From positions 1-53,486 of the forward strand of contig VGWJ01000015.1 of assembly GCA_016873635.1 (NCBI GenBank): DNA of 53,486 nucleotides, written 5' to 3'. Positions 53,296 to 53,486 of this stretch are shown one piece after another (within the stretch, counting starts at the first letter, position 1; every line of letters starts with the position of its first letter). A program made the translations under genes and the position numbers. The notes under the pieces were generated by a model. That model was not told the origin of the DNA. It made no database searches and was given only the letters and a program-made list of their open reading frames with translations. This DNA is from Lentisphaerota bacterium (GTDB lineage Bacteria; Verrucomicrobiota; Kiritimatiellia; UBA8416; VGWJ01).

Positions 53296-53431
53296 GGCTT
53301 TCTCCTCAAGCGGCTCAAGACACAGGCCGCCGCTCTGCCCTGTTTCACCACAATAACGGCTCTCGGGAAGGCTGTGTCAGGCGCCGCCCCGCAAGACGCA
53401 AAGAAACCGGCCGCGGAAGTTCCGCCGTCTT

Positions 53432-53486
53432 CCGCGGGCAAGGTCGGAGCGCACGGGTTCAGATGTTGATCTGGATGTCGATGACG
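53432..53486. repeat. Direct repeat, copy 2 (runs off the right edge)
   Basis: This matches 51646-51700 at 53 of 55 positions and is cut by the window end, so the full repeat may be longer. Confidence 0.85.
53459..53486 (-). CDS. C-terminal end of a second toroid-repeat protein (partial)
   Basis: The stop TGA (53461-53459) and the preceding codons read VIDIQINI, the same end as the gene at 51673-53295. The rest of the gene lies beyond the window. The 163 bases between the two genes hold a ribosome binding site and presumably a promoter but no other ORF I trust. Confidence 0.7.

Overview
This is a high-GC bacterial chromosome segment that looks like a member of the Planctomycetes-Verrucomicrobia-Chlamydiae group, probably Verrucomicrobiota or Kiritimatiellota. 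The evidence is gene content and style: a GH99-like secreted protein, Gfo/Idh-isomerase sugar genes, a secreted WD40-CAP protein, a VTC/DUF4956 pair, a TonB-like protein with terpenoid-cyclase-type repeats, and frequent palindromic dispersed repeats. The assignment is an inference from the sequence alone.

Layout. (1) 1-8155 is an accessory region. It holds a partial cyclase-like gene, a GH99-like secreted protein, a two-gene operon of tyrosine recombinases (an integron-type integrase and a second recombinase with substituted catalytic residues), a truncated HTH regulator, a YjbQ-family gene, and a run of gene remnants that stops beside tRNA-Phe (8156-8228). (2) 8367-15372 is core: a NarL-type regulator, rpsB-tsf behind a structured leader, an unusual CDP-alcohol phosphotransferase/histidine-kinase fusion, and mutS. 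mutS is last in a gfo/idh-isomerase-isomerase-mutS run. (3) 18475-24013 carries an orphan antitoxin-like gene, a WD40-CAP protein, a surA-like/rsmA pair and a VTC/DUF4956 pair. (4) 24247-25887 is a PaeR7I/XhoI-type restriction-modification pair. (5) 25943-35247 holds DUF2851, a MATE remnant, a PilZ protein, a D-aminoacylase, a Zn-ribbon-like protein and an ABC/FtsX/HlyD export set; a MITE-like element lies between the last two genes. (6) 35319-47418 is a tightly packed minus-strand cluster in the order serS-tilS-ftsH-folP-cdaA-ybbR-ftsK-rodZ-like-rimO. (7) 47526-53486 holds a hybrid histidine kinase, mutL, a TonB-like toroid-repeat protein and the start of its tandem copy.

How the genes work together. 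The core clusters cover translation (S2, EF-Ts, SerRS, TilS, RsmA, RimO), protein quality control (FtsH, SurA-like), c-di-AMP synthesis coupled to folate synthesis (FolP-CdaA-YbbR), division (FtsK, RodZ-like) and mismatch repair (MutS and an endonuclease-type MutL, in two places). The most unusual items are the recombinase pair, the lipid-synthase/kinase fusion, the 178-bp element with a 10-bp target duplication, and the tandem TonB-like genes. Most very long ORFs antisense to the core genes are GC-rich shadows and are not annotated.
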